Shown here: positions 13,062 through 19,374 of the stretch, piece by piece
Numbering within the stretch: the stretch's first letter is position 1
Layout of the letters: each line of letters begins with the position of its first letter
From: a virus
Direction: 5' to 3' (one strand)
IMG/VR virus record: IMGVR_UViG_3300022756_000010
Span: 1-24,664 of that record
Length of the DNA stretch: 24,664 nt
The notes under the pieces: model-generated
Database searches by the model: none
What the model was told of the DNA's origin: nothing
Seen by the model: only the letters and a program-made list of their open reading frames with translations
Position numbers and translations under genes: made by a program

Positions 13062-13367
13062 TCCACGGTGGCCCGTCGCATCTGACTCTGGATCAGGAGA
13101 GTCCTGGTTCGATCCCAGGAGGGGCAACTTGATGTCGTCGTGTACGATGGTGTCGTACTCTTTTCCGGCCGGGGCCACGCCGTCGGGGGGATTGTCGGGG
13201 GGCGCGACCCCACGCCCCTCTAGGTAGCGCAAGTACATCGCAGCGGCGGCTAGAAACGTTACGAGTCCCACCGCCACTTGGCGCGGCCAGCCTTCGGGCC
13301 CGACCATGCCGAACACCCCGACGGCCAGCGTGGGGATCGCATCGTACCACTTCGGGCGCCAGGTCAT
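13056..13367 (-). CDS. Membrane protein whose C-terminus is encoded by the att site
   Basis: ATG 13367 overlaps the preceding stop. The 103-residue protein has two hydrophobic segments (about 9-22 and 30-46), then a Pro-rich linker. Its last 28 residues, including LLGSNQDSPDPES, are the antisense translation of the tRNA-like segment at 13079-13128. In an integrated prophage this tail would be replaced or changed at the junction. The membrane part looks real; the tail may be incidental. Confidence 0.6.
   Translation of the reverse strand: MTWRPKWYDAIPTLAVGVFGMVGPEGWPRQVAVGLVTFLAAAAMYLRYLEGRGVAPPDNPPDGVAPAGKEYDTIVHDDIKLPLLGSNQDSPDPESDATGHRGG
13079..13128 (+). other. Candidate attP core: 3' part of a tRNA-Gln(CTG) gene
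   Basis: The plus strand holds the anticodon arm to 3' end of a tRNA. The anticodon stem is TCTGA/TCAGG around loop CTCTGGA (13081-13097, anticodon CTG). A 5-base variable loop follows, then the T arm CCTGG-TTCGATC-CCAGG (13103-13119), then the acceptor strand AGGGGCA (13120-13126) and A127. No matching TGCCCCT acceptor strand or D arm exists upstream, so it is not a whole tRNA gene. Temperate phages carry such 3' tRNA fragments as attP, letting integration restore the host tRNA. Phage genes lie on both sides, which fits attP better than a prophage end. Confidence 0.75.
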
Positions 13368-13615
13368 GCGCGCTCCCCGGTCTGGCGTAGGGCCCACGGG
13401 CAGTCAGTGCTCGGGGCTTGCGGTTGGAGCGCCTGGCCGAAGTTCAGTTGCCGCAGCCACAGGCGCCCCGTGAACAGGACGCGGAAACGTTCGCGCCACG
13501 TCAGCGCCCAAAGGGTGATGGTCTCGCGCTCGTTGGTGTACGCGGGCAGCGGCAAGTACGGGGGCTGATTCTCCGCCCATACCTGCGTCTGCTCGGGAAA
13601 CTCGATGGGCTTCAT
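13364..13615 (-). CDS. Conserved phage protein (83 aa)
   Basis: ATG 13615 follows GGGGGAG in a copy of the repeated start element. Segments AENQPPYLPLPAY, LTWRERFRVLFTGRLWLRQL and NFGQALQPQ are the signature of a small protein family common in phages; its function is not known. Aromatic and basic residues in the middle may touch a membrane or DNA. Confidence 0.75.
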   Translation of the reverse strand: MKPIEFPEQTQVWAENQPPYLPLPAYTNERETITLWALTWRERFRVLFTGRLWLRQLNFGQALQPQAPSTDCPWALRQTGERA

Positions 13616-13643
13616 GGCTCCCCCGGGGTCCCGCGTGGGGCGC
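13616..13643 (-). repeat. Start-associated repeat, copy 1
   Basis: On the minus strand GCCCCACGCGGGACCCC, then GGGGGAG and the ATG at 13615. Confidence 0.55.
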
Positions 13644-13913
13644 TCATTCCAGTTCCCCGGATACTGCGTCAGCGCGAATCGCCAGCGGCCCCGACCACAG
13701 CAAATAATGGAGCGCCGCATATACCGCTGACGTGTAGCTGGCACAGCCTTCGCTCATGAAACGGTCTCCATCCACGACGCGCCACACAAGCCCGGTCGCG
13801 TCCTTCTCGACGCTCACCCCGTGCTGCGCGAGTAACGGAAGCACGCGGTACTCTAGGACGGTCTCCTCACCATGCGGAGTGCGTCGCCAACGCTTCGGCT
13901 GGTACGTGCTCAT
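13644..13913 (-). CDS. Hypothetical protein (89 aa)
   Basis: ATG 13913 overlaps the preceding stop and follows a GGAGG inside a copy of the start-associated repeat. The sequence has a basic start (STYQPKRWRRTPHG), then VLEYRVLPLLAQHGVSVE and a C-terminal helix (SAVYAALHYLLWSG). No family recognised. A gap of 28 bases to the next gene carries another repeat copy. Confidence 0.65.
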   Translation of the reverse strand: MSTYQPKRWRRTPHGEETVLEYRVLPLLAQHGVSVEKDATGLVWRVVDGDRFMSEGCASYTSAVYAALHYLLWSGPLAIRADAVSGELE

Positions 13914-14143
13914 GGGTCCTCCGGGGTCCCGCGTGGGGCCTCGCGTTCGCGGCGCTGCATGAGATCGTTCAGTAATAGCGCGAGCCGTGACGCCTGCCCG
14001 ATGGGAAGCGGGCCGAATATCGGCTCGTCGATCGCCTCCGGGGTCGGCAAGATTTGAGTGCGACGCGGGTCTGGCTTACTGAGAAGCACGTATCCGCGCT
14101 GCGTGCCCGCTCTATCCGCTTCGGCTTCCACGATCCACGTCAT
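13910..14143 (-). CDS. Hypothetical protein (77 aa)
   Basis: ATG 14143 overlaps the preceding stop. The first half is beta-like (TWIVEAEADRAGTQRGYVLL). The second half is helical (IGQASRLALLLNDLMQRRE). The last residues, APRGTPEDP, are encoded by the start-associated repeat that also supplies the ribosome-binding site of the next gene. Confidence 0.65.
   Translation of the reverse strand: MTWIVEAEADRAGTQRGYVLLSKPDPRRTQILPTPEAIDEPIFGPLPIGQASRLALLLNDLMQRREREAPRGTPEDP
13918..13940 (-). repeat. Start-associated repeat, copy 2
   Basis: On the minus strand GGCCCCACGCGGGACCCC leads into GGAGG and the ATG at 13913. Confidence 0.6.
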
Positions 14144-14346
14144 TGCGCCGCTCCGGTCTCCGGGGTCTCGCGTGGGGCCACGAAGTCAGGGCAATCGCAC
14201 GCTGGCTGCTTGGGTGGACGCCCGGGGACTTCGCAGTCGTATCCGATGCAACGGAACGGGGCGCTCGGGTCGGTCGGTGGAATGTTCAGCGCGTCGTCGA
14301 GCCGGTGCCACGAGTCGGGATGTCCACAGCGTTCGCAGATTCTCAC
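14140..14346 (-). CDS. Small zinc-binding protein (68 aa)
   Basis: GTG 14346 overlaps the preceding stop. The protein has CERCGHPDSWHR, FRCIGYDCEV and ACDCPDF, six Cys and two His in a short space, so it is probably a zinc-binding module. Its end, VAPRETPETG, is encoded by a repeat copy. Family known to me only as small phage Cys-rich proteins. Confidence 0.7.
   Translation of the reverse strand: MRICERCGHPDSWHRLDDALNIPPTDPSAPFRCIGYDCEVPGRPPKQPACDCPDFVAPRETPETGAAQ
14157..14181 (-). repeat. Start-associated repeat, copy 3
   Basis: On the minus strand GGCCCCACGCGAGACCCC, then CGGAG, before the ATG at 14143. Confidence 0.55.
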
Positions 14347-14468
14347 TTGCCCTCCTGGGGGGTCCCGCGTGGAGCGGACCCCACCCGATTCAGCGCGTCG
14401 CGCACGGCGCGCGCCTCAGGCCCCGAGAGCGGCCATGCGTTCATCGGCGGGTGCGCGTTCTTGCTCAC
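14343..14468 (-). CDS. Small protein (about 41 aa), start uncertain
   Basis: The frame ending at 14343 is coupled to the next gene. A GTG at 14468 has GGAG six bases upstream; an in-frame start at 14555 would overlap the previous gene by 70 bases. The part MNAWPLSGPEARAVRDALNR looks real and helical. The end, SAPRGTPQEGK, is encoded by a repeat copy. Confidence 0.5.
   Translation of the reverse strand: MSKNAHPPMNAWPLSGPEARAVRDALNRVGSAPRGTPQEGK
14353..14377 (-). repeat. Start-associated repeat, copy 4
   Basis: On the minus strand CTCCACGCGGGACCCCCC, then AGGAGGG before the GTG at 14346. Confidence 0.5.
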
Positions 14469-14485
14469 ATACCGCTCCGCCTGCG

Positions 14486-14830
14486 CTAACGCCGCTCGAT
14501 GAACGTGTCGGGCAGGAGCCCGTCGGGGGCGCTCGCCGGTTTGGAGGCGGCGCACTCCTCACAGACGATGCACGTCACGCCGGGGGTTTCGCTTCCGCAG
14601 CGTGGGCAACGCCAACTCTCTCGGGGCGCGTCCCCGGAGTCGGGCAGCGACACGCCGTGCGCGAGCAGCCACTCGGCCAACCCTCTTGCGCGCTGACGGC
14701 GCTGGGCGCTGTCATGCTCGTCAAGTTGCCGCTGCGTTGGCGACGCGGTATCGTCCTGAATAGGCGCAAACATCGGATGTGCTCGCAGCAATCGGGCCAG
14801 CCGCTCCGGGCCATGCACGGAATCAGTCAT
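14486..14830 (-). CDS. Zinc-ribbon protein (114 aa)
   Basis: ATG 14830 overlaps the preceding stop. The N-terminal two-thirds is helical (ERLARLLRAHPMF, RQRARGLAEWLLAHG). The C-terminal part has CPRCGSETPGVTCIVCEEC, a Cys-rich ribbon with CxxC repeats. A DNA- or protein-binding role is likely; the specific function is unknown. Confidence 0.7.
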   Translation of the reverse strand: MTDSVHGPERLARLLRAHPMFAPIQDDTASPTQRQLDEHDSAQRRQRARGLAEWLLAHGVSLPDSGDAPRESWRCPRCGSETPGVTCIVCEECAASKPASAPDGLLPDTFIERR

Positions 14831-14991
14831 GCTTCCGTGAAGTCCACGTAGTACGCCTTACCGAGTGCGAACTGCGCGATGGCGGCGGGGATCGTCCCGT
14901 CATACTGCGTGCTGAACTTCAGGGTCTTGCTGTCGGCGCTCCAACTATGCGCCGTGATGCTGCTCAGGATCATCTTTGCGCGAACGCTCAT
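14827..14991 (-). CDS. Hypothetical protein (54 aa)
   Basis: ATG 14991 overlaps the preceding stop. The sequence, starting SVRAKMILSSITAHSW and ending GKAYYVDFTEA, reads as a small beta barrel or sheet (MILSSITAHSW, TLKFSTQYDG, AYYVDFT). It resembles small phage proteins of unknown function. Supported by coupling on both sides. Confidence 0.7.
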   Translation of the reverse strand: MSVRAKMILSSITAHSWSADSKTLKFSTQYDGTIPAAIAQFALGKAYYVDFTEA

Positions 14992-15311
14992 GCGAATCCC
15001 TCGTTTTTCTCGACCAAGAGCCACTTTCCATCTTGGCGCTGATAGGTTTCCCCATGAAGCGGGCCGAACAGCGTGGCTCGCCAGTCGTGGTCGGGGTCCT
15101 TCGCGGCTACTCGCTCTGCCGTGGCGAAATCCCAAATCTTCCCCATGTCGTCCTGAGGCTCGCGATACACCTCGTCCCCGTCGCGCGTCACGCAGGCATC
15201 CCCGAACCCCACAGCAATGATTTTCCCGGGATGCGCCTCGGCTAGAATCGGCGGGCAATTCGCGCACGGATTCGGCTTACCCTCAAGCGGCGGCAACTTC
15301 TCCCACGTCAT
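14988..15311 (-). CDS. Conserved phage protein of unknown function (107 aa)
   Basis: ATG 15311 overlaps the preceding stop. Segments NPCANCPP, IIAVGFGDACVTRDGDEVY, DPDHDWRATLFGPLHGETYQ and WLLVEKNEGFA match a small phage protein family I recognise (VGFG.A.VTRDG..VY, DPDHDWR). The family is conserved but has no known role. Confidence 0.75.
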   Translation of the reverse strand: MTWEKLPPLEGKPNPCANCPPILAEAHPGKIIAVGFGDACVTRDGDEVYREPQDDMGKIWDFATAERVAAKDPDHDWRATLFGPLHGETYQRQDGKWLLVEKNEGFA

Positions 15312-15604
15312 ACGTTCTCCTTTTGGGCCGCGGCCGCCAGAAACGCCGCCAGCCCCGCGTCTATCGCAGGCGCCTTCTTGGGCGGCACGTAGTCGCCTGT
15401 CGCCACATTCTCTATGCAGCGCGCAATCGCCACGTGCCAGGACGCTTCTACGCAGGCCGCGAGTCGCGCATCGCTCGCCGCGACCCAGTGTGCGTCACAT
15501 TCGTGCGAGTGCCACCCGACGCTACACCACTGCCCGCACTCGCGGGGCGTACTCGTCCGTACCTGCTGGATCGCCGCCACCAGCCGAGCCTGTAGGTCGG
15601 TCAT
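15308..15604 (-). CDS. Hypothetical protein (98 aa)
   Basis: ATG 15604 overlaps the integrase stop. The sequence contains CGQWCSVGWHSHECDAHW, a cluster of Cys and His, and helical flanks (LQARLVAAIQQVRT and ASWHVAIARCIENVA). It may bind a metal. It is the first accessory gene after the integrase. No family recognised. Confidence 0.65.
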   Translation of the reverse strand: MTDLQARLVAAIQQVRTSTPRECGQWCSVGWHSHECDAHWVAASDARLAACVEASWHVAIARCIENVATGDYVPPKKAPAIDAGLAAFLAAAAQKENV

Positions 15605-16635
15605 CCGGCCATCACCTTCAGCGCCGAGAACTCGCCAGCCACGGCCCGCAGCGCCTCACGATCGCCCGCCAGGTACGGCTCGACCTCGTGCTGCCGGTAG
15701 AGGCCGCCGACGCCCTTGGCACTGTGGCCCATGTAGGCATCCTGGCGGCTGGGCGGGATCTTCGCGAGCTCGAGGAAGTGCGCCCACGTCCGCCGGCCGG
15801 TGTAGATCGTGAGGCCCTCGAGCTTCAGCGCCACCGCCGCCTGCGTCAGCGCCGCCTCGAACGTCCGCATGTGGCAGAGCGGGCGCACCGGCGTCACGAT
15901 CCGCGGAATGATGCGGTCGCGGTCGTCGCGCTTCGTGCCGTGGATCAGGATGCGGTCAGCCTCGACCTCCCACGGGGTCTCCCAATACTCCTTGTTGCCC
16001 ATCCCCGTGCAGCAGAGCGTCCACCACATCGCCCCGTAGCGGCCGAGCTGCTCGGCGACGGCGCGCGCCACGTCGGGCGGCAGGCCGCTCGTCTTCTTCC
16101 GCTTGACCGCGCGGGTGCGAACGCGCGAGACCTGGGCCCAGAGCTCGGAGTACCGGCCCTCGCTCACGTTGTCGCGGATGAACGCCTGGGCGGCCGAGCG
16201 GGTGAGGTTGAACATCCGCGGCTTCGCACGCTCCCGGTACCGGGCGAGCATGGCGGGGAGCTCGGCCACGGTCGCCGTCGGCCGACCCTTCAAGACCGCG
16301 TGCAGGGCGTACCCGTAGTCCTCGGCGGTCTTCGGGGCGAGCTCGGCCTTCTCAAGCCACGCTTCGACGGCGGCCTTCAGAGGCAGCGCCCGCTCGGGCG
16401 ACAGCTTCAGGGAGAGGCCCTGGCGACGGAAGGAATTGAGGAGCACGACGGCCTTGATGTGCCCGTCGGCGATCATCCGGGCGAGGTCCTCGCGCCCGGC
16501 GTCGTGGATCTCGTCCAGCATCCCCTGAATCTTCTCGAACAGGTCAGGGTCACTGGTGCCACTGGCCCGCCGGATGGAGACACCGGCGACTATCCTCTCA
16601 AGTATCCCGCTTCCGCGGGCATTGGATCGGTACAT
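15601..16635 (-). CDS. int: Tyrosine recombinase (phage integrase) with non-canonical active site
   Basis: This 344-residue protein would catalyse attP x attB recombination. The N-terminal 75 residues (YRSN-x-RGS, IRRASG) resemble an arm-binding domain and are shared with the 12404-12934 protein. A core-binding SAM-like domain follows (about 85-170), then the catalytic domain. Box I reads CCTGMGNKEYW, with Gly213 where Arg is usual. Lys235 (GTKRD) matches the beta-hairpin Lys. Box II reads YTGRR, with Tyr278 in place of His and Arg281 kept. Box III is MGHSAKG with His304, and the nucleophile is Tyr313. ATG 16635 follows GGAGCGTGACC. It belongs to the leftward recombination operon. Confidence 0.9.
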   Translation of the reverse strand: MYRSNARGSGILERIVAGVSIRRASGTSDPDLFEKIQGMLDEIHDAGREDLARMIADGHIKAVVLLNSFRRQGLSLKLSPERALPLKAAVEAWLEKAELAPKTAEDYGYALHAVLKGRPTATVAELPAMLARYRERAKPRMFNLTRSAAQAFIRDNVSEGRYSELWAQVSRVRTRAVKRKKTSGLPPDVARAVAEQLGRYGAMWWTLCCTGMGNKEYWETPWEVEADRILIHGTKRDDRDRIIPRIVTPVRPLCHMRTFEAALTQAAVALKLEGLTIYTGRRTWAHFLELAKIPPSRQDAYMGHSAKGVGGLYRQHEVEPYLAGDREALRAVAGEFSALKVMAG

Positions 16636-16639
16636 GACT

Positions 16640-16650
16640 GGTCACGCTCC
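16640..16650 (-). promoter_or_regulatory. Conserved ribosome-binding motif GGAGCGTGACC, copy 3
   Basis: Identical to the motif before 6366 and 8619, here just before the integrase ATG. Confidence 0.55.
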
Positions 16651-16653
16651 AGT

Positions 16654-16809
16654 TCAGTCCAGCCGCGCGCGAATCCTCGCGGCAATCGCCGTGGCGGCGT
16701 CCCTCATTCCACGTTCGTAGTCGGTCGTCGCCTCGCCGTGCAGTTTCGCCACGTCCTCGGCAATGGTCTCACAAGCCTCATTCTCGGCGACCTGCTCCTT
16801 GCCGACCAT
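16654..16809 (-). CDS. Small helical protein (51 aa), possible accessory to int
   Basis: ATG 16809 overlaps the upstream stop as TGATG. The product (MVGKEQVAENEACETIAEDV start) is one or two acidic-to-basic helices ending RIRARLD. Its position directly before int is where excisionases sometimes lie, but it shows no wHTH motif. Function unknown. Confidence 0.6.
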   Translation of the reverse strand: MVGKEQVAENEACETIAEDVAKLHGEATTDYERGMRDAATAIAARIRARLD

Positions 16810-17021
16810 CAGACGCCACCCGCCGCACGCGCACGTCCCAGGGTCTCGCTCCGCACGTCCTCGCGGACCTGGCGGATCGCCTTGATCTCTTCGCCGATGT
16901 CGTGGTAGATCGTCGTCACGCCCGCCACTCCACGAAGCTGCCTGACAGCCTCCATCGTGGCCTCCGCCCGCTCGGGGTGGAGGTTCTTGTCGAGTACGAC
17001 GAGGAACGCGGCGACTTCCAC
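16809..17021 (-). CDS. Hypothetical protein (70 aa)
   Basis: GTG 17021 follows AAAGGGG. The first part (VAAFLVVLDKNLHPERAEAT) is strand then helix. The rest is helical (MEAVRQLRG, GEEIKAIRQVREDVRSETL). It looks like a compact ferredoxin-like or alpha/beta fold seen in small phage proteins. No family recognised. Upstream, 17022-17133 holds no gene that I can see. Confidence 0.6.
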   Translation of the reverse strand: MEVAAFLVVLDKNLHPERAEATMEAVRQLRGVAGVTTIYHDIGEEIKAIRQVREDVRSETLGRARAAGGV

Positions 17022-17133
17022 AGAGACCCCTTTCGAGTGAAACTCCGCCCCTGGAACCCGTCGAGCCCTTGGATCCGAACGCGCTGGACGCTCGCGTGCT
17101 AATCGACGGTACGGCCGTCCCAGGGGCGCTTTC

Positions 17134-18006
17134 CTAGAACATCGGTTCCGCTGACCCCTTCGCCGGGGCCGCCCGGGCCGGCTCCTCGGCCGGTCCCGGG
17201 GCGGCGACTGCCTCCTCGGAGGGTATTTGGGGGGCCAGCTTCTCCTTCAGTTCCTCGGCTCGCTGCTTCGTCTGGTCGGCGACGGCCTGGTTCACCGAGT
17301 CGATGGAGTCGATGATCTCGCTCGGCGCCCCGATTTCGCCGGTCTCGCCTCGCGTGTCCAATTCCACGGCCGCCGCCAACTCGGGCGACAGCGGGAGGTA
17401 CTTGCAGAGGCGACGCACGGCGGTTTTCCGGGCCATCTCTCCGTACCACTTCTTCCAGGTGTCCCCGTCCTTCATCCGCGACACCGCCCGCGCCTTCTCG
17501 ACCTCACCCCTGGTGAGCACGTCGAAGATCGGCGGCCCCTCCTTCGGGAAGGCGACTGCGTAGACGTGGGTGATCTTCGCGTCGGCCCGGTCTTCCGCGA
17601 TCGGCTTGTGGTGGATGTGCGGCGCCGTCCCGAGGTCCCAGGAGAACTCGTCGCCCTCGACCACGCACCGGGCCTCGACGTGATTGATGAGCCCCGAGCG
17701 CCGGGCGAGCTCCTGGTAGCCGCGGAACTCGATCATCGGGACGCACTCTTTCCCGAAGGCGACGAGCGAGGCCAGCCGGAGGGGCGTGTTCGCCTCAAGG
17801 CCGAGCCGCGCCAGGTGCATCACGGCGAACAGCACCGTCTTCGGATCGCAGCTCACGAGGTCCGGCTTCTGGGCCAGCGCCAGCCGCACCCCGCGGATGA
17901 CCTTCTCGACGTCGGCCTGCGGTGGCAGGACGGCGGCGATGTCACTGCGCGCCCTCTCCAATAGGGAGATTGCGGTCACGGGAGCGACGGCGGTGCCTTT
18001 GGTCAT
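17134..18006 (-). CDS. recT: RecT-family single-strand annealing protein
   Basis: The 290-residue protein would coat single-stranded DNA and anneal complementary strands, partner to the upstream exonuclease. Recognisable RecT segments are KTVLFAVMHLARLGLEANTP, ECVPMIEFRGYQELARRSG, VVEGDEFSWDLG, and near the end of the core KWYGEMARKTAVRRLCKYLP. The C-terminal 60 residues are an Ala/Pro/Glu-rich disordered tail, ending EPMF, typical of proteins with an SSB-like acidic or flexible tail. ATG 18006 directly follows the YqaJ stop, so the pair is translationally linked. Confidence 0.93.
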   Translation of the reverse strand: MTKGTAVAPVTAISLLERARSDIAAVLPPQADVEKVIRGVRLALAQKPDLVSCDPKTVLFAVMHLARLGLEANTPLRLASLVAFGKECVPMIEFRGYQELARRSGLINHVEARCVVEGDEFSWDLGTAPHIHHKPIAEDRADAKITHVYAVAFPKEGPPIFDVLTRGEVEKARAVSRMKDGDTWKKWYGEMARKTAVRRLCKYLPLSPELAAAVELDTRGETGEIGAPSEIIDSIDSVNQAVADQTKQRAEELKEKLAPQIPSEEAVAAPGPAEEPARAAPAKGSAEPMF

Positions 18007-19068
18007 CTAGTCTCCAATTCCTGCGCGGACCTGGTACGCCTTGAACACGTCGAACGGCTCGCCCTGTTTCTCGAACTTCGCGAAGGCAACGCGACAATTC
18101 TTCAGGCCGTCGAGCAGCTTCTCTTGAAGCGTCGTCAGCATGGCGAAGCCGTTGATGTGGGCTGCCACGGCGATCGCATCGAGCGGCTTCGTCGCTTCCA
18201 GCGTCTTCCGGTCGAAGGACTTTCTGCCGCCTTGCTCCGACCAGTAGACCCGGAGGCCGCCGCCCTCGACGGCGCCCTTCTCCCCCATGAGCGCCTGCAG
18301 CTTCTCCTTCGCGGAGGCCAAGAGATTCGCCGACGTTTCGCCGAGGTCCTTGGCTTCGAGGTACATCCGCGCCGTCTCGCACCACTCGGCGTCGCTACGG
18401 AGGATTAGCTCGCCTCCGCCAGCGGCTTCTTCGGCCTTGGCGAGTTGGGCGACCAGCTCCGGCGTCGTGTTTGGCACCTCGGGCGGCGGGATGCGCTTCT
18501 CGACGTGCTGGCGCCAGAACTGCTCCTCCTTCACGATCAGCGCGTCGATGAGGTCGAGATCGCGCTCCACGTCGAAGTGGATGAGCTCCCAGGCGTCGGC
18601 GTTGAAGAGGGCGAAGCTGCCCCACTTGTAGCCCGTCACGGCGAGGTTGTGCTGCATCTGCACGATGTAGTGGAGCGGGAGCCCCTCGCGCTTGACCTTC
18701 GCGAACGTCCAGATGGCCGGGCACTTGAGCTCGAGTACCCCTGGCCCGCGGGGGTCGTTGAGGATCACGCCGTCAACGTTGCACAGCATGAATGGGTAGC
18801 TCTTGTGCGTGGCCTGAGCGTGCCGCCGTGCCTTGCGGCCGGTGAGCTGAGTGTAGAGACGGCGCGCGACCTCTTCGAGGTAGATACCGCGCATCATCTG
18901 GGCGTTCGGGGGATCGGGTTCGCGGAGGCCGAGCTTTAGCTCGTAGAGCTCGCGGGCGCTGCGGTAGGGGTTGCAGCCCAGTACGCTCGCCGCGTCGCTG
19001 CCGCCGATGCCCAGCTTCCGGGCTTCGATCTGCTCCTTGGTGAGGCCGGACGTCACGCTCGTCGTCAT
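18007..19068 (-). CDS. YqaJ-type (lambda exonuclease family) recombination exonuclease
   Basis: The 353-residue protein is a lambda-Exo-like 5'-3' exonuclease. Its features are GIGGSDAASVLGCNPYRSA (about 20-38), Glu65/66 in RGIYLEEVARRLY, Asp99 in CNVDGVIL, Glu113 and Lys115 in VLELKCP (the ExK), and Gln137/Gln139 in YIVQMQHNL. It would resect double-strand ends and supply single strands to RecT. ATG 19068 overlaps the upstream RHH gene stop. The C-terminal third (about 240-353) is longer than the minimal YqaJ domain and helical. Confidence 0.93.
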   Translation of the reverse strand: MTTSVTSGLTKEQIEARKLGIGGSDAASVLGCNPYRSARELYELKLGLREPDPPNAQMMRGIYLEEVARRLYTQLTGRKARRHAQATHKSYPFMLCNVDGVILNDPRGPGVLELKCPAIWTFAKVKREGLPLHYIVQMQHNLAVTGYKWGSFALFNADAWELIHFDVERDLDLIDALIVKEEQFWRQHVEKRIPPPEVPNTTPELVAQLAKAEEAAGGGELILRSDAEWCETARMYLEAKDLGETSANLLASAKEKLQALMGEKGAVEGGGLRVYWSEQGGRKSFDRKTLEATKPLDAIAVAAHINGFAMLTTLQEKLLDGLKNCRVAFAKFEKQGEPFDVFKAYQVRAGIGD

Positions 19069-19268
19069 GCCTTCCCCTCGGTGAACTGGCGGTACATCTC
19101 GAGAACCTGGCTCAACAGGAACCGTCGGAGGAGTTCGCCCTGATCCATGCCCTTCTGCTGGGCGACCACTCGGACCGCCTGCTTCTCTAGCCGAGTGGCG
19201 CGAATCACGATCCGTGCGGCCCGGCGGTTGCGGCGCTCCTTCGGCCCTTGCGCTGTCGCGACAGCCAC
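19065..19268 (-). CDS. Ribbon-helix-helix protein, first gene of the leftward early operon
   Basis: The 67-residue protein starts at GTG 19268. ARIVIRATRLEKQAVRVVAQ and MDQGELLRRFLLSQVLEMYR give one strand and two helices with an RHH (Arc/MobC-like) pattern. As the first gene under the promoter opposite the repressor, it may act as a Cro-like regulator or autoregulator. RHH identity is from pattern only. Confidence 0.7.
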   Translation of the reverse strand: MAVATAQGPKERRNRRAARIVIRATRLEKQAVRVVAQQKGMDQGELLRRFLLSQVLEMYRQFTEGKA

Positions 19269-19285
19269 GATACCGTACCCTCCAC

Positions 19286-19347
19286 GGTTGACCTAGAGAC
19301 CAGGGGTGACCAAGGGCAACCTACTAGGGGGACCTGGCACGTGTCAA
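19286..19347 (-). promoter_or_regulatory. Leftward early promoter with repressor-type operators
   Basis: On the minus strand TTGACA (19342-19347) and TAGGTT (19318-19323) are 18 bases apart. Past the -10 are GGGTGACCAA (19304-19313, plus strand) and GGTTGACCTA (19286-19295, plus strand), two related operator-like sites. The divergent repressor gene starts at 19375, so this is the likely genetic switch region. No convincing -10/-35 pair was found for the repressor itself. Confidence 0.65.
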
Positions 19348-19374
19348 GAGTGCGTTTTTGGCTGTGGAGGAGTG

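Noticed and set aside
13045-13130. Complete functional tRNA gene
   Set aside because: The anticodon and T arms and 3' acceptor strand are present, but no 5' acceptor strand or D arm matches upstream, so it is a 3' fragment (att-like).
15217-16908. 563-residue plus-strand frame opposite the integrase
   Set aside because: It spans several coupled minus-strand genes and reads as Arg/Gly/Val-rich antisense sequence.
17022-17133. Extra small gene between recT and the 70-residue gene
   Set aside because: No start with a ribosome-binding site and protein-like frame was found.
17227-17964. 245-residue plus-strand frame opposite recT
   Set aside because: Antisense shadow of a well-supported RecT gene.
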